Assembly: GCA_030062745.1 (NCBI GenBank)
Contig: CP099851.1
Location: 10,666,393 to 10,730,392, forward strand
Source of the DNA: Capitulum mitella
Taxonomy: Eukaryota > Arthropoda > Thecostraca > Pollicipedomorpha > Pollicipedidae
Direction: 5' to 3'
DNA: 64,000 bases
Under the pieces are notes generated by a model that was not told where the DNA came from, ran no database searches, and worked only from the letters and a program-made list of their open reading frames with translations. A program made the position numbers and the translations under genes. How positions within the stretch are numbered: position 1 is the first letter of the stretch; each line of letters opens with the position of its first letter. Below are positions 44,090 through 56,945 of the stretch, piece after piece.

Positions 44090-45590
44090 GGACTTTCGGT
44101 CTTGCAGTTAAGTTCGCTGAGAATGTTGGCGAATGAGTTACTCCCGCTTTCATTTTAAATTGCAAATAACTTCAAACTCCTGCTGGTGGATTAAGCAAGG
44201 CTTCAACCCTCTTTTGCGCGCGCCAGTTGGGCCTGCTAACCTCTTGCTCTGCATGGCACGTGTGAGTCGAACTGACACAACAGATGTCGGTCGGACGCGC
44301 CGGCTGACGGTCGAGGCAAACTAGCAGGCAGTCCTGCCCTCCCCACCCACAGGCACTGTCTGGGTCCAGCTAACGGTGCCGTGTTCACAGCGGCATGTGT
44401 CGACGCCATATGGGTACAGGGGCCTTACTGGACCCTATGCCCACACGACCGTCACGTGTCAACGCTGGGGCAGGCCGTGGCATTGGGATGGTAGTGGGCC
44501 CGGAGGCAGGGGGAGAGAGAAGGTCGGGGAAGGGGGGGGGGTTGGAACGAACAAAGCGGCCATAAAAACCATTCATGCATACTATTCAGCTGAAAGACAA
44601 CTCCTACACCGGCTCCTCCTGCACCCATGCAGACGGACCTTGTCCGCGCCCCTCGTATCTCCAGCGGCATTCATGGGGAGATTTGTACATAATTCCCCGG
44701 CTTTCGGTGATGACTTGCAGATTTCAAATGCTGCAATCTTGGGATAAGACGCGGTGATCCACGAGGATCGGCATGCAGCCATGTCTGCAAAGTTTCAATT
44801 TTCATGACGTCCTTGGGCTGGCGTCTGAGCGAGGGCGGTTGTCAAAAGCAGGTGAGGGAAATGTTTTGTTTACTCCCTGAACTGCCAGCATACTGAAATT
44901 TTCTCAGAAGGAGAGGACGGTTTGAGAGCAAACTGTTGTACGTAGTCGTGAAGCAAAAATCGAATTTCCCTCAAGGGACTTCTCGTCTGTTTGGCATCCA
45001 CGTAGCATACACAGATAAAAAAACTTGTTTTCCCGGACAAAGAGAAATAATAAGCAATCTGATATTTTCATGCTAAATAGGTGTATAACGAATGCCGTTG
45101 GCTACTTTTGAGTTTACAATATACTGCGTATTAAATTGTCTTGTTTACTAAATTTTCTCTTGGCATACGATAGCATAACGGATCTAGTGTTTTAAAAGCC
45201 CAAATATTTTAGAACAACTTGATGTGCTCTGTTCAATGAAGGCATATATGTATTCATCATTCTAAGGCTGTCAACCTATGCAAAAATACTTTTACTTTTA
45301 CAACATGAAACCCACAAAATTTACGTATAGTACGAAAATATAATGGACGTTATGAAAAACATCATGAACAACGGCGTAAAAATGCCGTTACGAAGTCACG
45401 TTTTTTTAATTCACGTCAAAAGCGCTGGCATCACTTACACATTTGTTTCATTTAAACTATTTGTGCCCTGTCTTGCTGATCAAAATGTTTAAATGCGTTT
45501 TCTAGGGCGTAGATATCTATAGTTGCCATTTTGCCGGACAGTTTCAGATTAACCCAAATGGTGATACTGGAATCCATTGCGAGAGCAAAT
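44090..45590. other. gene-free interval
   Basis: Short overlapping frames at 44376-44780 lie in GC-rich DNA with a G run near 44530. From 44880 to 45590 the sequence is AT-rich and without features. Confidence 0.4.
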
Positions 45591-45599
45591 CAGCTGTTT

Positions 45600-46020
45600 T
45601 CAATGAGCCGGCCATTCCAGCGGGCGTCTGGCTGTGGCGGGCCGCCTGTGACGCGCGGCGTCTCACTACGGCCACGGCTCGATGGGGGTCGTCCTGCTGG
45701 AGTCGGGACCGGTACCGTTCGGCGCGGCGGCCCTTGTGTCGGCCGCCAGGGAGCGCCACTGACTCCGCCGGCGGCGCCCCCGCCCGCGCGGTGTGGCCGG
45801 GTCAGGCTCGGCGTCTTCCGGCGCGGCGGCCCTTTGAATGGGCCGTCGGATGGCGCGACTGACCCTGCCGGCCGCGCCCACCGCTGAAAAATGTCGCGGA
45901 GCTGACGTGTGTGGCCGGTCGGCCGGCCCTGTGGCCAGCCGGCCGGCAGGCAGCTGTGCAGGCGACGCCAGGCGGGGGTCGCCGGGGCGAAGGTCCCTCT
46001 GCCGACGCCTGCGAGCTCAG
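45600..46020. repeat. GC-rich block with a direct repeat spaced about 105 bp
   Basis: CGGCGCGGCGGCCCTT near 45719 and near 45819 start parallel stretches. In each, GGCGCGACTGACyCyGCCGGC-type text follows about 45 bases later. GC content is extreme while flanks are AT-rich. Frames of up to 181 codons on both strands overlap completely, so no gene is called. Confidence 0.5.
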
Positions 46021-46452
46021 AACACAGAGGGATCGGAAGCCCGGGGTTTGATTGGCTCATAAGACGTGCTAGTGGCGACCGGTGACGCAACGTCAAGTAA
46101 TGCCGTAATATATGGTTTTTCACGACGTATGCCATTTTTATTTGTGTATGATCCGGGAAACTTTATCACCAACTCATTACCATTAACGCCATTTTTGTGC
46201 TGCTTAGACAAAATCAGTAAATAGTGAACACCGAGGCTCGCCGCAGGTTTATTTGCAAAAAGGCTGCAGAGGCCTATGGTTCACTTTTTTACGCATGCAT
46301 TTCCAGATTAACTCATTTTATCTTCGCCGGCATTTACCATGTGGGCATCTTAGTCACACAATGGCCTTATAGGTGACCCCCCATAGAGATTATTAGAGTG
46401 AATTATGGTTTCCATTAGATCCTATCGGACGTAATCCATGGGGCTCTTTTAA

Positions 46453-47667
46453 CCCTATTCCCGGAAGGCGAAGGGACTGAATCCGGCCCCGTCGGGTTTT
46501 TTCCTTGCCAATTCTAGAGTGTTTGACGCAAACTTGAACCATTCTTTCTTGAACCACTGAAGTTTCCATTCTAAGAAACTTGAACCATTCTTTCTGCGTA
46601 CTCTAACAACATTTTGCAATTCTTTTTTTGCTCAGGGGCAGAGCCAAGCAACGTTTTTGAAGGCGCCTCTGACCATTTTTGGCCCTGTTGAAGGTAAAGG
46701 GAAATGGCTGCCAAAAGTAGCGGTTTCAAGATAGAACTTAAACCTTTATATGGGTGTATAGGTAGATAGTTTGGCAAGCATATGACCATGATTTTGCCAT
46801 TCTGAGGTCACTTTACAAGGTCAGGCCTAGGTCAAAAGTAAAAAACTGGTTTCATAGAAATACTTTTGGCGCTATTTCTCCAGATACCAAACCCAGAACA
46901 TGTATGACGAAGAAGAGGGCTTTCTACTTGTGTATCAAGCTTCAGGTTGATATCGGGCGAATCACGGAGCTATGACCTGCAATGTCAGTGCGCATACCCC
47001 ATATCACGATAGGCATAAAATGGGATTTTAGGAACAGAGAAAGTCCAAATAATTGGAAATATTTTGAAGCAATATTTGCACTTATGCACTCAGAATCATT
47101 CAATGTGACTCTAAGATCATAGAAAGCATTTTAAGATCAAAGGTCGTAAGCTGACGTGATGAACATGTGACTCAGACGGTTCTTCCTTTTCACGTCCCAG
47201 GCAGCGCCTATGCTAACATTATACAAACAATGTAATACGATTCTCCAGCATAACATGACTAGTAAAAGCTAAAAAGGCGTTTTAACTTTTTATCGATTTA
47301 GTTTTTGAAAAACTAATCCTCCCATTTCCGAGACCTTGCGAACGCAAAAGGATTTTCTCAAAAACTTCAGATCCACATCCCACCCACAAGCTCTCGATTC
47401 ATGCCATTGCCATTAAAATCGGTCCATAAACAGCAGAATTATAACAGGCCCAAAAATATCCCCAATCTTGACTTTTTGAAATTCTCCCCACCGTATCTAC
47501 CCCTTTCAAGAATTTGAAAATTTATTTTATAGAAATGTAGTGTACGTCATAGCAAATCGATTGCCGTTTCTTGAAATGAAATCGGATGCGTAGATGTCAA
47601 GATCTGAGGGGAGACGAATCCCCCCTGCCGGAAATCGGCCATGTCATCTAACACTCCGAGAATAGGG
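46453..47667 (-). mobile_element. non-autonomous piggyBac-type DNA element, copy B (about 1.2 kb)
   Basis: It begins CCCTATTCCCGG and ends CCGAGAATAGGG, with exact TTAA on both sides (46449-46452 and 47668-47671). It matches copy A (9495-10735) in reverse orientation from end to end, including GGGTTTTTTnCTTGCCAATTC near the left end. Both copies share flanking text like GGCCCAA next to one TTAA, which may be insertion preference or extra element sequence. No transposase is encoded. Confidence 0.82.
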
Positions 47668-47674
47668 TTAACAG

Positions 47675-50556
47675 GCCCAAAGCGCCTCTGACAACGAGTA
47701 AGGACACAAACCATTGTTGCTATGCAAATCAGCGTTCCCCACTACTTCATGGCCCCTGCGACGTCAACCCTTTAAAGCTAGTTGGTAAGAATTGCGACCG
47801 AAATTTTTATTGCTTATGGTGCATTATTGAAAAGAAGCATATTATTTGTTTCTATGCACGATAGCTCTTTAGCGCTTTTCATTGCAAATGATGCGAGGTT
47901 TCGCGAGTTGAAAAATGCTGGCTGAAAAACTGCACTGCATTTCCGGTAGCATGCCGCGCGCCTTGCAAGATGGGGCCTCGCACCTCGCGAAACAAGGGGT
48001 AAATTTTACGGGTAATCTTTGAGCGACAAGACCGGTATCAGACTGTATGTAACTGGTAAATGTTGTGACTGGTAAATGTTTGGCTTGTTCAGTGATGTGC
48101 CAGATTGCAATGACAACTACTTTATTTTTGCCTCTTCCGTGGTTTTACTAGTGTACACGATTAGTAACTGAAGTGACGAACGTGGACTGAGTCAACCAAA
48201 AATTTGTACTTTCCCTATCCGTTTTTGTTTATTCTTCCCACTTAAGGGCTAGTTTATTAGCCCAATGACACACATCAGAAAAGACATAAACTTATACACA
48301 TATAACATACTACATAAAAAACAAATGCACACAACATAAACTCATGAAGAAAATACATAAAAGTGGAACGGCATGGTAACCATTGGGCAATATAACGAAG
48401 GAGAAAAAAAATCACGTCTCAGTTTCTCAGCTATCACCATCGAGCGAAAACAATATCGGTGACCACACTGCCAAATTGCTGTAACCTGTCATTTTACGTA
48501 GCAATGTATTTTTTTATATCGCTGTACTTCTTTAACACTTTCGCGAACCAACTTAACAATCCAATTTAACTGCGAATGAAGTATTCGGCATGCTAGAAGA
48601 TGAAAGGGATATTGACGGCGACAGGAAAGATGAACTGGCAGTTGCGGTGATGCCTCTCGCCGAAAATCGTTAGCTGAACCTACATTAGCTGTAATTGATT
48701 GCCAGAGGGAACTTCGTACCCAAACTTGTGTGCGCCACGAATGAGGGAAAACAAATTTATGCCTGGATTCCACGGACATACCTGCTCCGCTACGAAACTG
48801 GCAACTCCAGCTTCTACTGGCAATGGTTCACCTGCCTCACAAGGACGGACTTTGGGCCGGAAGAGGGGGGCACTACATACCACGTTTCGTTGAAATGCTC
48901 TTTATAAGGGCTCGTATCTGTCGGCTCCGACGGTCTTTGTGACTGTAAATCAAAACAGCAGAGAACTCAGGATGCTAGAAAGGTTTGGGCTATGGTTGAT
49001 TGCACATGGCCTGGGCTGGGAGGGAAGGGATAAACGATCAGCATTGTCTCTTTAAAACATACTTAAATTGGTCCCGAAACAAAATATCACAGAGGTGTTG
49101 AAAAAGGCTTCAATAAAACTGCATGCTGCAGTGAATTTACTGAAATTATCGTATGGCATGTTCATACTATTGCCTAGAAATTCGTTATCCAGCCGGATTT
49201 TTCCTGATTTCGGCTGTTAAAGACTGAAGCAAATTCAGATAAGTAAGATGATGAGGCTGTCGGTGAGACGGCACTGCTACCACAAATAGTGGCCAGGTTC
49301 AGCCGAAATCATTGGTCAATAGCTACTCATGTCTACCGCTAGAATAGCCGTAGATATGAACGTTTTTTCTGGGGTTAATTTGATGGATCTGGAGACAAAA
49401 TGTTGCAACTTCACCAGTTGTTTTTGAATGCCCCCTGGATGACCTAAAATAGTTCTTTTTTGCTTTGAAACGCCTGTATTCATCACGCAGCCAAGGTCGT
49501 CCCCAGTTGACTAGACCTAGATCACCTCTTCCTTAGGGTAAATGTACTGATATAGTTGAACAACTCTTTAGAAAGTTTCGTGGAGGTCGGATGAACATAT
49601 CAACAGGGAAAGGCAGAATGCCTGAAGCTCATTATTTTGTTTTGATTTACCTCGACTGAACTGCCCCAGGCCACTTGCGCCTTTGTATTGTAAAATGTGT
49701 CACATATGCAGCTCCCAAGAATAGTTTTTCTTACGGCTTACGGCTTCTTACGCGTGCGGCCATCCGTCACCCACAAAAGATCGGCCGCGCAATTGGCCTT
49801 TCGACTTCGCCTGACGGTGGTGAAAAACGCTGCGGACCGATTCAGTCTAAACAGCAAAAAATGCGTTTAGGATTACATCAGCAGAGACAATTTTCCCAGC
49901 CTCTTCCCCCATTGATGCGAGTGTTAACAGTTTTTCCGTCCCTGAAGCTACTGTAGCATCGAGCTTGATTTTTGAGGAAATATGTCTTTGAGTCACATAC
50001 GCTCCATAAATGAGTTGTAACTTAACTACAGAGGCGCAAACTTGTTCTTTGTTAGTACTTGATACCTTTGTCGAAATCTGCAGTGTGCCATTCGCAAATG
50101 TTTCCACGTGCACATTACACGATTAGGAGAGGACACTGCCATGGATTTAAACCATGATGACCTTCTCTGACCTTAGCCTGTATGCAGAATTAGATTCTCA
50201 ATACCGAGTGAAAAGTCGTCACCCGCGGGGCATTGTATGAAAATATACAAGATGGTGGTTTTAACGGAAAATGCCGCATTTCTGCAGATTTTGGCTAATT
50301 TGGTGTCCGTTGGTCACATTTGTTACCAGTTGAAAAAGGCATCACAATAAAAAGAAATAAATGAAAATGAAAAAGCAGAATTTGTAACGGCTACGTGATA
50401 GACTTACCAGGGTCGTCGGTGTTTATATAATTTTAAGTACCTCTGATAATAAGTTAAAAGTTAAAAAAAACGGCAGTTGACCTAAGACGACCTTAATCCA
50501 AATAAGTACTAAAATGAAGAGGTCGCTGACACCGTGCGTCATGTTACAAGTATATC

Positions 50557-50560
<4 letters not shown>
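47675..50560. other. gene-free interval
   Basis: No motif or exon is convincing. Both strands of 48680-48907 are open (about 65-70 codons) in a stretch that reads like a dispersed repeat, but I see no second copy in this window. The stretches 47800-48480 and 49000-49650 hold nothing recognisable. Confidence 0.4.
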
Positions 50561-50601
<41 letters not shown>

Positions 50602-50632
50602 GTGTGTGTGTTTGTGTGCGGGTGTGTACTTA
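50561..50632. repeat. compound microsatellite (TA)n(TG)n
   Basis: About 39 bases of alternating TA (50561-50599) pass into imperfect TG repeats up to about 50632. Confidence 0.95.
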
Positions 50633-50908
50633 AGATACCCATACCTCAGGTTTAGTAAGACTGAGTAACGTAAAACACTTAGAACAGTGTTATCGAAAGA
50701 CGACTGTCACCGTGCAGTGATTTTTCAGACATACCTTTAACAAAAAACGTCATAGGTAAATGTCCTGTCAAGGTACTGACCTGATATTTTCAGGAAGTTA
50801 TGAAATGAATCAACCCTCAGCTATGCAAAACTTGAGAGCGGTTAGAGCAGTCGTCGGTATTGGGCAAGGGGATTTTTATGCAAAACGTCACCAACACGCC
50901 TTATACTG

Positions 50909-50950
50909 GCAAGGGATGCATTCATGTCCGTTGTTGAATGCATCCCTTGC
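50909..50950. repeat. perfect 16-bp hairpin
   Basis: Arms GCAAGGGATGCATTCA (50909-50924) and TGAATGCATCCCTTGC (50935-50950) pair without mismatch around a 10-base loop. It lies in otherwise featureless sequence. Confidence 0.85.
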
Positions 50951-51476
50951 GTTTTATACAGTACACGTTCACATCAAGTTGATGCAGCGTACCTAGATTT
51001 GGGAACTGTCTCATGAAAACCGTGATGAACAAAATAACAGGAACATCCGTATCATGGACGGCGGAACCAATGAGGCGTTGGTGCTGCGCCTCCCCCTCCC
51101 CCCCTCCCCACATACACCTTCCACTACTGGCACCTTGAACTTTAATGTTTAACAATAACCAAATAATCTTCTGACTCCGTCTATAAAAAATGGCATCAAG
51201 ATAGCCTGCGCCCTTCCCTCTCTATAATCCAAACGTCCTCCCGTCCATGATCCGTGGCAAGTCCAAGCTTACACTATAGGTTTGGACTTGTCTTGAGGAA
51301 TGTTTGTTGAGCCATAGGTCAGTGGGCTGACTATCAAGCCATCCTTCCCATTCCTGGAAACGACGGATCAGCGTCCGGTGACTCGGAATGGGACGACGAT
51401 GCTCGTCGGAGGTACTAAGAAATGTTTAACCTTCGTTTGTCTCTTTCGCGACACAATTACGTGTCGACAGAAGCAG

Positions 51477-51757
51477 GTGACTATCAGCAATCGCAAGTCT
51501 ACTCATATTTGGATAAGCCTGAGCCCGGCGCCACGGCGGAAAGCAAGTCATCGTCCCGGAAACAGCTGCTGATGACAAGTCTCTGGCAACGAGCAGTCAT
51601 AAGCTCCCTGGCGCGGGGAATCATCAGACGTCATTCCAAACAGCGCCATCGGCCAGCTGAGAGGTCGTCGTCATTGCGGACCGAACAGGATTTTAATCCA
51701 TGCCACTGCGATTTGTTCCCGTCAAACAGCGTCGTTTGGTGGCTTTCTCGAACAAAG
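51477..51757 (+). CDS. candidate internal exon of a possible THAP-domain gene
   Basis: The frame is open through the segment, which has acceptor-like GTCGACAGAAGCAG and donor AACAAAG/GTAATG. The peptide is basic and Ser-rich (e.g. GIIRRHSKQRHRP), then NPCHCDLFPSN and SVVWWLSRTK, without a domain of its own. It ends in phase 0, as required by the exon at 53003. Joining is inferred from phase and order only. It could equally be an unrelated open frame. Confidence 0.3.
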
Positions 51758-51759
51758 GT

Positions 51760-53000
51760 AATGTCCCTACCGAGAACTGAAGTTAACTCTGCACATCCTT
51801 GTCAAATTTCAGCGTCATCTTAAAACTGGCGTGTCTGTTTTCCAGCAATAAATACATAAGCGTACAACACAACCGTCACTTGTTCCATAGGACAACCCAG
51901 ATGTCTCCCTGTCATATGAAGGCGTGAGGGCGGGCCGAGGGAGCCGCGTTCTTTACGGCAGAGAACAATGAACTTGAGTTTGCCTGAATGTTTCGCGTGA
52001 ACCATATTACTTGTCATGAAATCACCATGTAACCGCCCAGTGAGATATTTACATTTTGCTGGGTCCTGATCGCACGCCCTGTTTGTTCGTCACTCGAAGT
52101 TGCGACTGTCAGGAATGATCACCGTTGTCGCAGACAAGCGCGCCGTGGTCTGAGCCGCCGCCTCGGCGTCCTGGTGGTCTGGAATTTCTCCGGAAACCCG
52201 GGGCCCATGTCGTTCACGCAGATAACTGCTGACGTTCTGCTTCGTGGTTGTTGGGCATGACCTCACGGTTGGTTTTCAGGAGCCAGTGCTGCGAAAGAAC
52301 TGTAAGCCTTGTAAAGTATCATTATCTTTGTCGCATGTTTCATCGCAAAAATATTTTCATCACAAAAGAGCTAATACAGTATGCTAAAGTGCTATGCTAA
52401 AGTGCAATGTTAAAGTGCATTCCTTACATTCGCTCCGTTTATTTTTTATCTATATATTTTGATGACATCTAGTTTTGTACTCCAAGTCCATGGAGGAATG
52501 CAGACATCCTAGAATTTGATTACTTCACAAGCCAAAAATTGTTAAGTCCCGATAAACACATTGCAGCTACACTTTTAAACATGACAAGTCTGCAACAATT
52601 GGTTAACTGTCTTTAAAAAAACGATGTCATCATTTCTAACTGCAGCTCGCGTATTCCGAGCGGGATTTATTGTACCGACTGACGATAAAAGCTTATGTAT
52701 TTTTATAAATGCTTGTAAATGTGCTCATGTTCATGTTCAAAAGTGTCTGTATGTTGTCTTTTTTTCGGTCAGTTCATACTACGGGGCTGAACAGTCATCG
52801 AAACTTACCTGTTCGAAGACAACAGGCTACTAGAAACGTAGAATTCGCTGCAGCTCTGGTACATGCGCATGTGCACAAAACATTCCTGCCGGAATCATCC
52901 GCGTCTTATAATTTTGTTCATTGATATGATAAAGATTTCTGCATTGAACCCACAATGATGGACAATCATCCCATTAATTACATTTCGCCTTCACCCCTAC
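51760..53000. other. interval without supported genes; contains a 3 x 13-bp repeat
   Basis: At 52381-52419 ATGCTAAAGTGCT, ATGCTAAAGTGCA and ATGTTAAAGTGCA are perfectly spaced tandem copies. Otherwise AT-rich sequence with short frames is present. If the THAP model is right, this is an intron. Confidence 0.5.
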
Positions 53001-53002
53001 AG

Positions 53003-53067
53003 TTGCGTGAGAGGCTACTACACGAAACTGGCGAGGCAGACGACGGCGTTGTAAAAGCAAGGAAATG
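53003..53067 (+). CDS. candidate exon of a THAP-domain protein
   Basis: THAP domains are zinc-dependent DNA-binding modules (C2CH) found in animal transcription factors and P-element-like transposases. This 65-base segment has a very good acceptor (TTCGCCTTCACCCCTACAG) and a consensus donor (AATG/GTAAGT). It reads LRERLLHETGEADDGVVKAR then K, with the last two bases forming Trp with the next exon. Its length and basic end fit the middle of a THAP domain before the invariant Trp. Evidence is splice quality plus phase. Confidence 0.45.
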
Positions 53068-53329
53068 GTAAGTCTAACATGCACGTTGCGTGAACGTACT
53101 TTCAGGAGATAGAACCCTCCGAAGTGTAATTGCTGAACTCAGTTGACGTGAAAAATACTGCTAAAATGTCTCGGGCACGTATGTTAATCATCGTCACTTC
53201 CACGTAATTTTTGCATTTCATCCGAAAATATTACCGGCTTATTTTCGGGCCACTGATCTATGGCTTCATTCTCAAACCACCTGTTATGAGACTTTCAGTG
53301 ACGTAATGAACATTCAGCTTTCTTTCTAG

Positions 53330-53438
53330 GCAACCTAACGAGAGTTGTCGCATTTGTTCTTTGCATTTCCAAGGCAGGCGTCGCTTACCTTGGTTGACTT
53401 CCGAACGATGTCGCACAGGTCAACAAGTCATCGGGTAA
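53330..53438 (+). CDS. candidate exon with the THAP C-terminal signature
   Basis: It follows acceptor CAGCTTTCTTTCTAG. Its first base completes TGG from the exon before, giving W-Q-P-N-E-S then CRICSLHF. This matches the THAP hallmark W-x-P followed by S.IC..HF, with the last two zinc ligands in C-x2-H. The frame then continues basic (GRRRLPWL) to TAA at 53436-53438. The usual AVPTI/L-type end of the domain is not evident, so the exon may be spliced earlier or the gene may be decayed. The first two cysteines of the zinc site are not securely identified. Confidence 0.45.
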
Positions 53439-53439
53439 T

Positions 53440-56400
53440 TTCATTACAGATGACTCCATTCATGACAGTCACCAGTCGCAAGTAGCAAACATGATTTCGA
53501 TTGTTTTCACGGGGTCCTGAAGTTCCTAACGAAACAAAACCCGACACAAGTATATTTATTGAAGCTGCTTATACCAGAGAGTGGAATCTGATGTAACCGT
53601 GTCACGTAATGCATAGAGGAACGGAAGCGAAAACTCAGCTGACAGATATTCATATACGGCGTATGCACTCTGCCGCATCAGGAGACAATTTCTCGGAGCG
53701 CACGGAAATAACCGGTTTTACTACACAGAAAAACCGGAGTTCGTAGTGAGCAGGTGTAACCACAGAGATAACGTGGTCGCCCCACTGGGATCACCGCAGA
53801 TGTCTGTATCTATGCACCAACGTATGTTGGCGTGCACGAGGACACACGTTTTGCATCGGCTTTTGGGCTGTTCTGGGCGTGCCGCCTTCTCAATGGTCAG
53901 TCGCTGCTGGTGACGTCTGAGGAAGGTGATGCTGGTGTCACCGGACCGACAATCCTCATCCGCTTATGCATGCTGTGGGAAGGCTTCAAGGTTACTGAAT
54001 TGTTTGTTCCGCCGTCAGGCCATCCTTTTTGTCTATTGCAAAACAAATCCGGCTGCAGCGACGAACGAGCCTCTAGTCAGGCTGGCGGAGCGGTCCCTTT
54101 ACCTGCCTCATGTGCTGTTACCACCTGACCATGTCACATACGTGGTCGGAAAAGCGTAAGACACCCACCTGCATGAATTGCAGTCGGTTCATGACACTAG
54201 TGGCGGTTTCCGAAAATTGTTGGTTATGTCAGAGCAGACCTGGTGAATGGTTTCGGGCCTATCCTTCCTAAACACTATGATAGGTGTCATGTAAAATACA
54301 GGATTATGGCTGCTGTAGTGGTAACACCAGTGCATCTACCAGTTAAACCAGGACGACGCACCAGTGGGTGTAGGTGTCCATTGGGGCAGATGCCTATATA
54401 TATAGGCAGTCTGGCTACCTTTGAGTTTTATTTTTGGCTTTTTTACTTGAACACGGTATTGCACGGAGTGAAATAGCCTCCGGAGGGCTCTGGCTCTGCC
54501 AACGTTCTGTCTGTGCTACACAAGTATGAAGTCCTGCGCACATGTTGAAACAGACTAATTGCTAATGAATATATGCATGTTAACACGTCGCTTAAGGCGC
54601 CACCACACGTTACCAGCATTAGGCTCATCCATATTGCTGATGCAATAAAAGAGGAGTGGACGGCATTGCTCCCGGCCAATGACCCTCGGCTGTACTTTAA
54701 CTCTGAAAGTGTGGAGACTTCGGTCTCGTCTGGGACAGCGGCCATGCATGCCAAGGAGACTGTCAGTGTTTTTAACTTTCCGCCCACAGGAAAAGAAAAC
54801 CTTTAATGAAGTTCGTGGTAAATGATCCGCCTTTGTTTAAACCGGCCGGAAAGGTCAGCTGGACGACGTATGGAAGGGACTGGTTAGTATTCGTGAATAC
54901 ACTCTAAACCGGCCGCCAGGAGTAAATGACGGGAGGGGTTTCTTTTCTTAGGTTTTTATAACACGCACAGGTCCCCGGCCCCAGAACATTGGGGGCGTTG
55001 CTCATTGCTTCACGAGGTCCCAGGATATAGCAACAAAACCATCAGATGTTGCTTAAAGATTTTCGGGGTTTGTGAGGGCTCCTGACTCTAATTTTTTTAC
55101 AGGGGCGGCGCTGGGCCCTTGGAAATGAAGTCAAAACCCGTCTGAAGTTCCACTTCTCCTCTTAAATGACATCTTATCCCCTCAATTAATTTTCTCGACA
55201 ACGCATACGTCATGCCGCCACCAGCACCACATGTTTAGCATCTGTGGCTTTCTTCACAGCACATTTTCACGGATTCCGATAAAAGTTCTCAACGTAAAGA
55301 CGGCGTCAATGCCTCCTTTGTTCACGGCCCATCCAGCGAAACCACAATGAAAAGCCTCCCATCCAACTGCCCTTGTTTAAAAATACAGACATTCGGCACA
55401 ACCGTAAAGCGCAGACTGTGACAACACTTAAATTCACCGTTCAGTTTACTTGCAGCGTGCTTCCGTGAAAGGAAGTGGTATTGTCACCGTCGTATACAGT
55501 TTTACCAAGCCAGGTACCATTGGCTGGCTTAACGCATTCAAGGGCTCAGTTACCTAACTTGCGTCCGACCTGCATTGTCAACAACTTCCGCAATCCACGA
55601 GTTTCACAAATCTACAATGATTTCCGCGTCAGCGTTGTTTGTTGACGTGCGTCACATCTGTCGACGATTTGTTTTGCCGCTTCCGTTTTTATCTGTTAGT
55701 TTCAACTAAATCCCACCGGGCGATTTACATCTATTAAACATAAAAGTAAGCAACTATTGTCCTTATACATATCACTCACGTGACTCCGTCTAATCTCAAT
55801 AACAAGAGACTTATGTAATGCTGTCGGACTGAAAACTAACTAGCAGTCAACACTGCTAGCTACTGAGGCCCAGGTAACGCCGCGTGACTGTATTCAAACG
55901 GCATCAGCTCACGCGGCGCGAGCCAGACTTATGCTTGAAACTGAACACTTACACCTACTTTGCTCCGTTATCCGGCAGCTTTGGTGTTAAGTGGAGCCCT
56001 ACTAATCCCTATGATTAGTGGAGCCCTACAAGTGATACCCAGGGATCATCAAAACCGTTTTAAAAAGGATTGCAATCCAGTCCCAAGCCCTTATCACCAA
56101 AAGGAATGCAGTCCAATCCCAAACCCCGTAGAACCAAAATAATTTCAATCCAATCTGCAATCCATTTCGTAATTTTTCTTCAAATAGTTACTTTTCGCTA
56201 AAATGGCTGAGGCAGTGCGCTCCACGGTGTTTGTTGTTTATGATCGGGGATTGATCGTACCACAGATTTTCCCTTATAATTAGGCTGTCTGGGATTGAAC
56301 AAAAACATCCTTACGTTGCGGCCAGTTATTACACATTATTATGTATCTTACCTTATTAAATATTATTGTGTAAATTCATGGTTTTATACCTAACCTTAAA

Positions 56401-56940
56401 ACAGAAATTACCTTCTTGCATGGTCTGAAGGATAGAGAGAAGCACAGGAGACATGCCCCCCAAACTTTTGATGAGGTGAACAGTCCCGTCCACTTTTTGG
56501 CACTGTCTGCCAGCATGGCCAGCTCCGAGAGACGTTTCCGTGCTCTGAGGCGCCTGAAAACCTCGTTACGCAGCACCACTGGCCAATGCCGACTGAGCTC
56601 GCCGGCTGTGGTCTGTGGCGTAGCCAGGTTTCGGTTTAGGACGGAAACAGCTCAGATTAGCCCCCCCCCCCAACCAACCCCAAATTAGGAAAATGTCTCA
56701 ATGTCTGTTCACATTATTTCCATGGGTCCTTAAGAAATATGCTAAAACTATAATAAATGACTGTTTACGTGTTGTTCCTGTGATGTTTACACTGACGGCC
56801 GCACGTAAAAAAAGATGACTGAATAGAAGGGTTCTCGCTGGTCTTACGAGCAGATCGGGTTCGATTCTCGATGACTGCGTCGGATTTTATCACTGTTTCC
56901 GTGTGCTCTTTTACTTCTGCCATTTTTCCTCTCCTTCATT
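53440..56940. other. interval without supported genes
   Basis: Frames at 53832-54159 and 54443-54806 have no motif I recognise. A three-unit repeat with GGAnTGCAnTCCAnTCCCAA spaced about 37 bases occurs at 56060-56165, and GTGGAGCCCTAC is repeated near 55993 and 56019. A 10-bp hairpin has arms 55878-55887 and 55909-55918. A B-box-like GGTTCGATTC at 56858-56867 after a degenerate arm suggests a 3' half of a tRNA-derived repeat. Confidence 0.4.
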
Positions 56941-56945
56941 GGCAG

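Noticed and set aside
45590..46135. 181-codon minus-strand frame and overlapping 118-codon + frame
   Set aside because: Both are explained by GC-rich, internally duplicated DNA without stops; no domain and no splice context.
48489..48907. overlapping frames on both strands at 48.5-48.9 kb
   Set aside because: No motif; the sequence looks like a dispersed repeat, but no second copy is visible to prove it.
53832..54159. possible coding relic after the THAP-like exons
   Set aside because: Two overlapping frames with some protein-like texture but no recognisable domain or splice phase linking them to the THAP exons.
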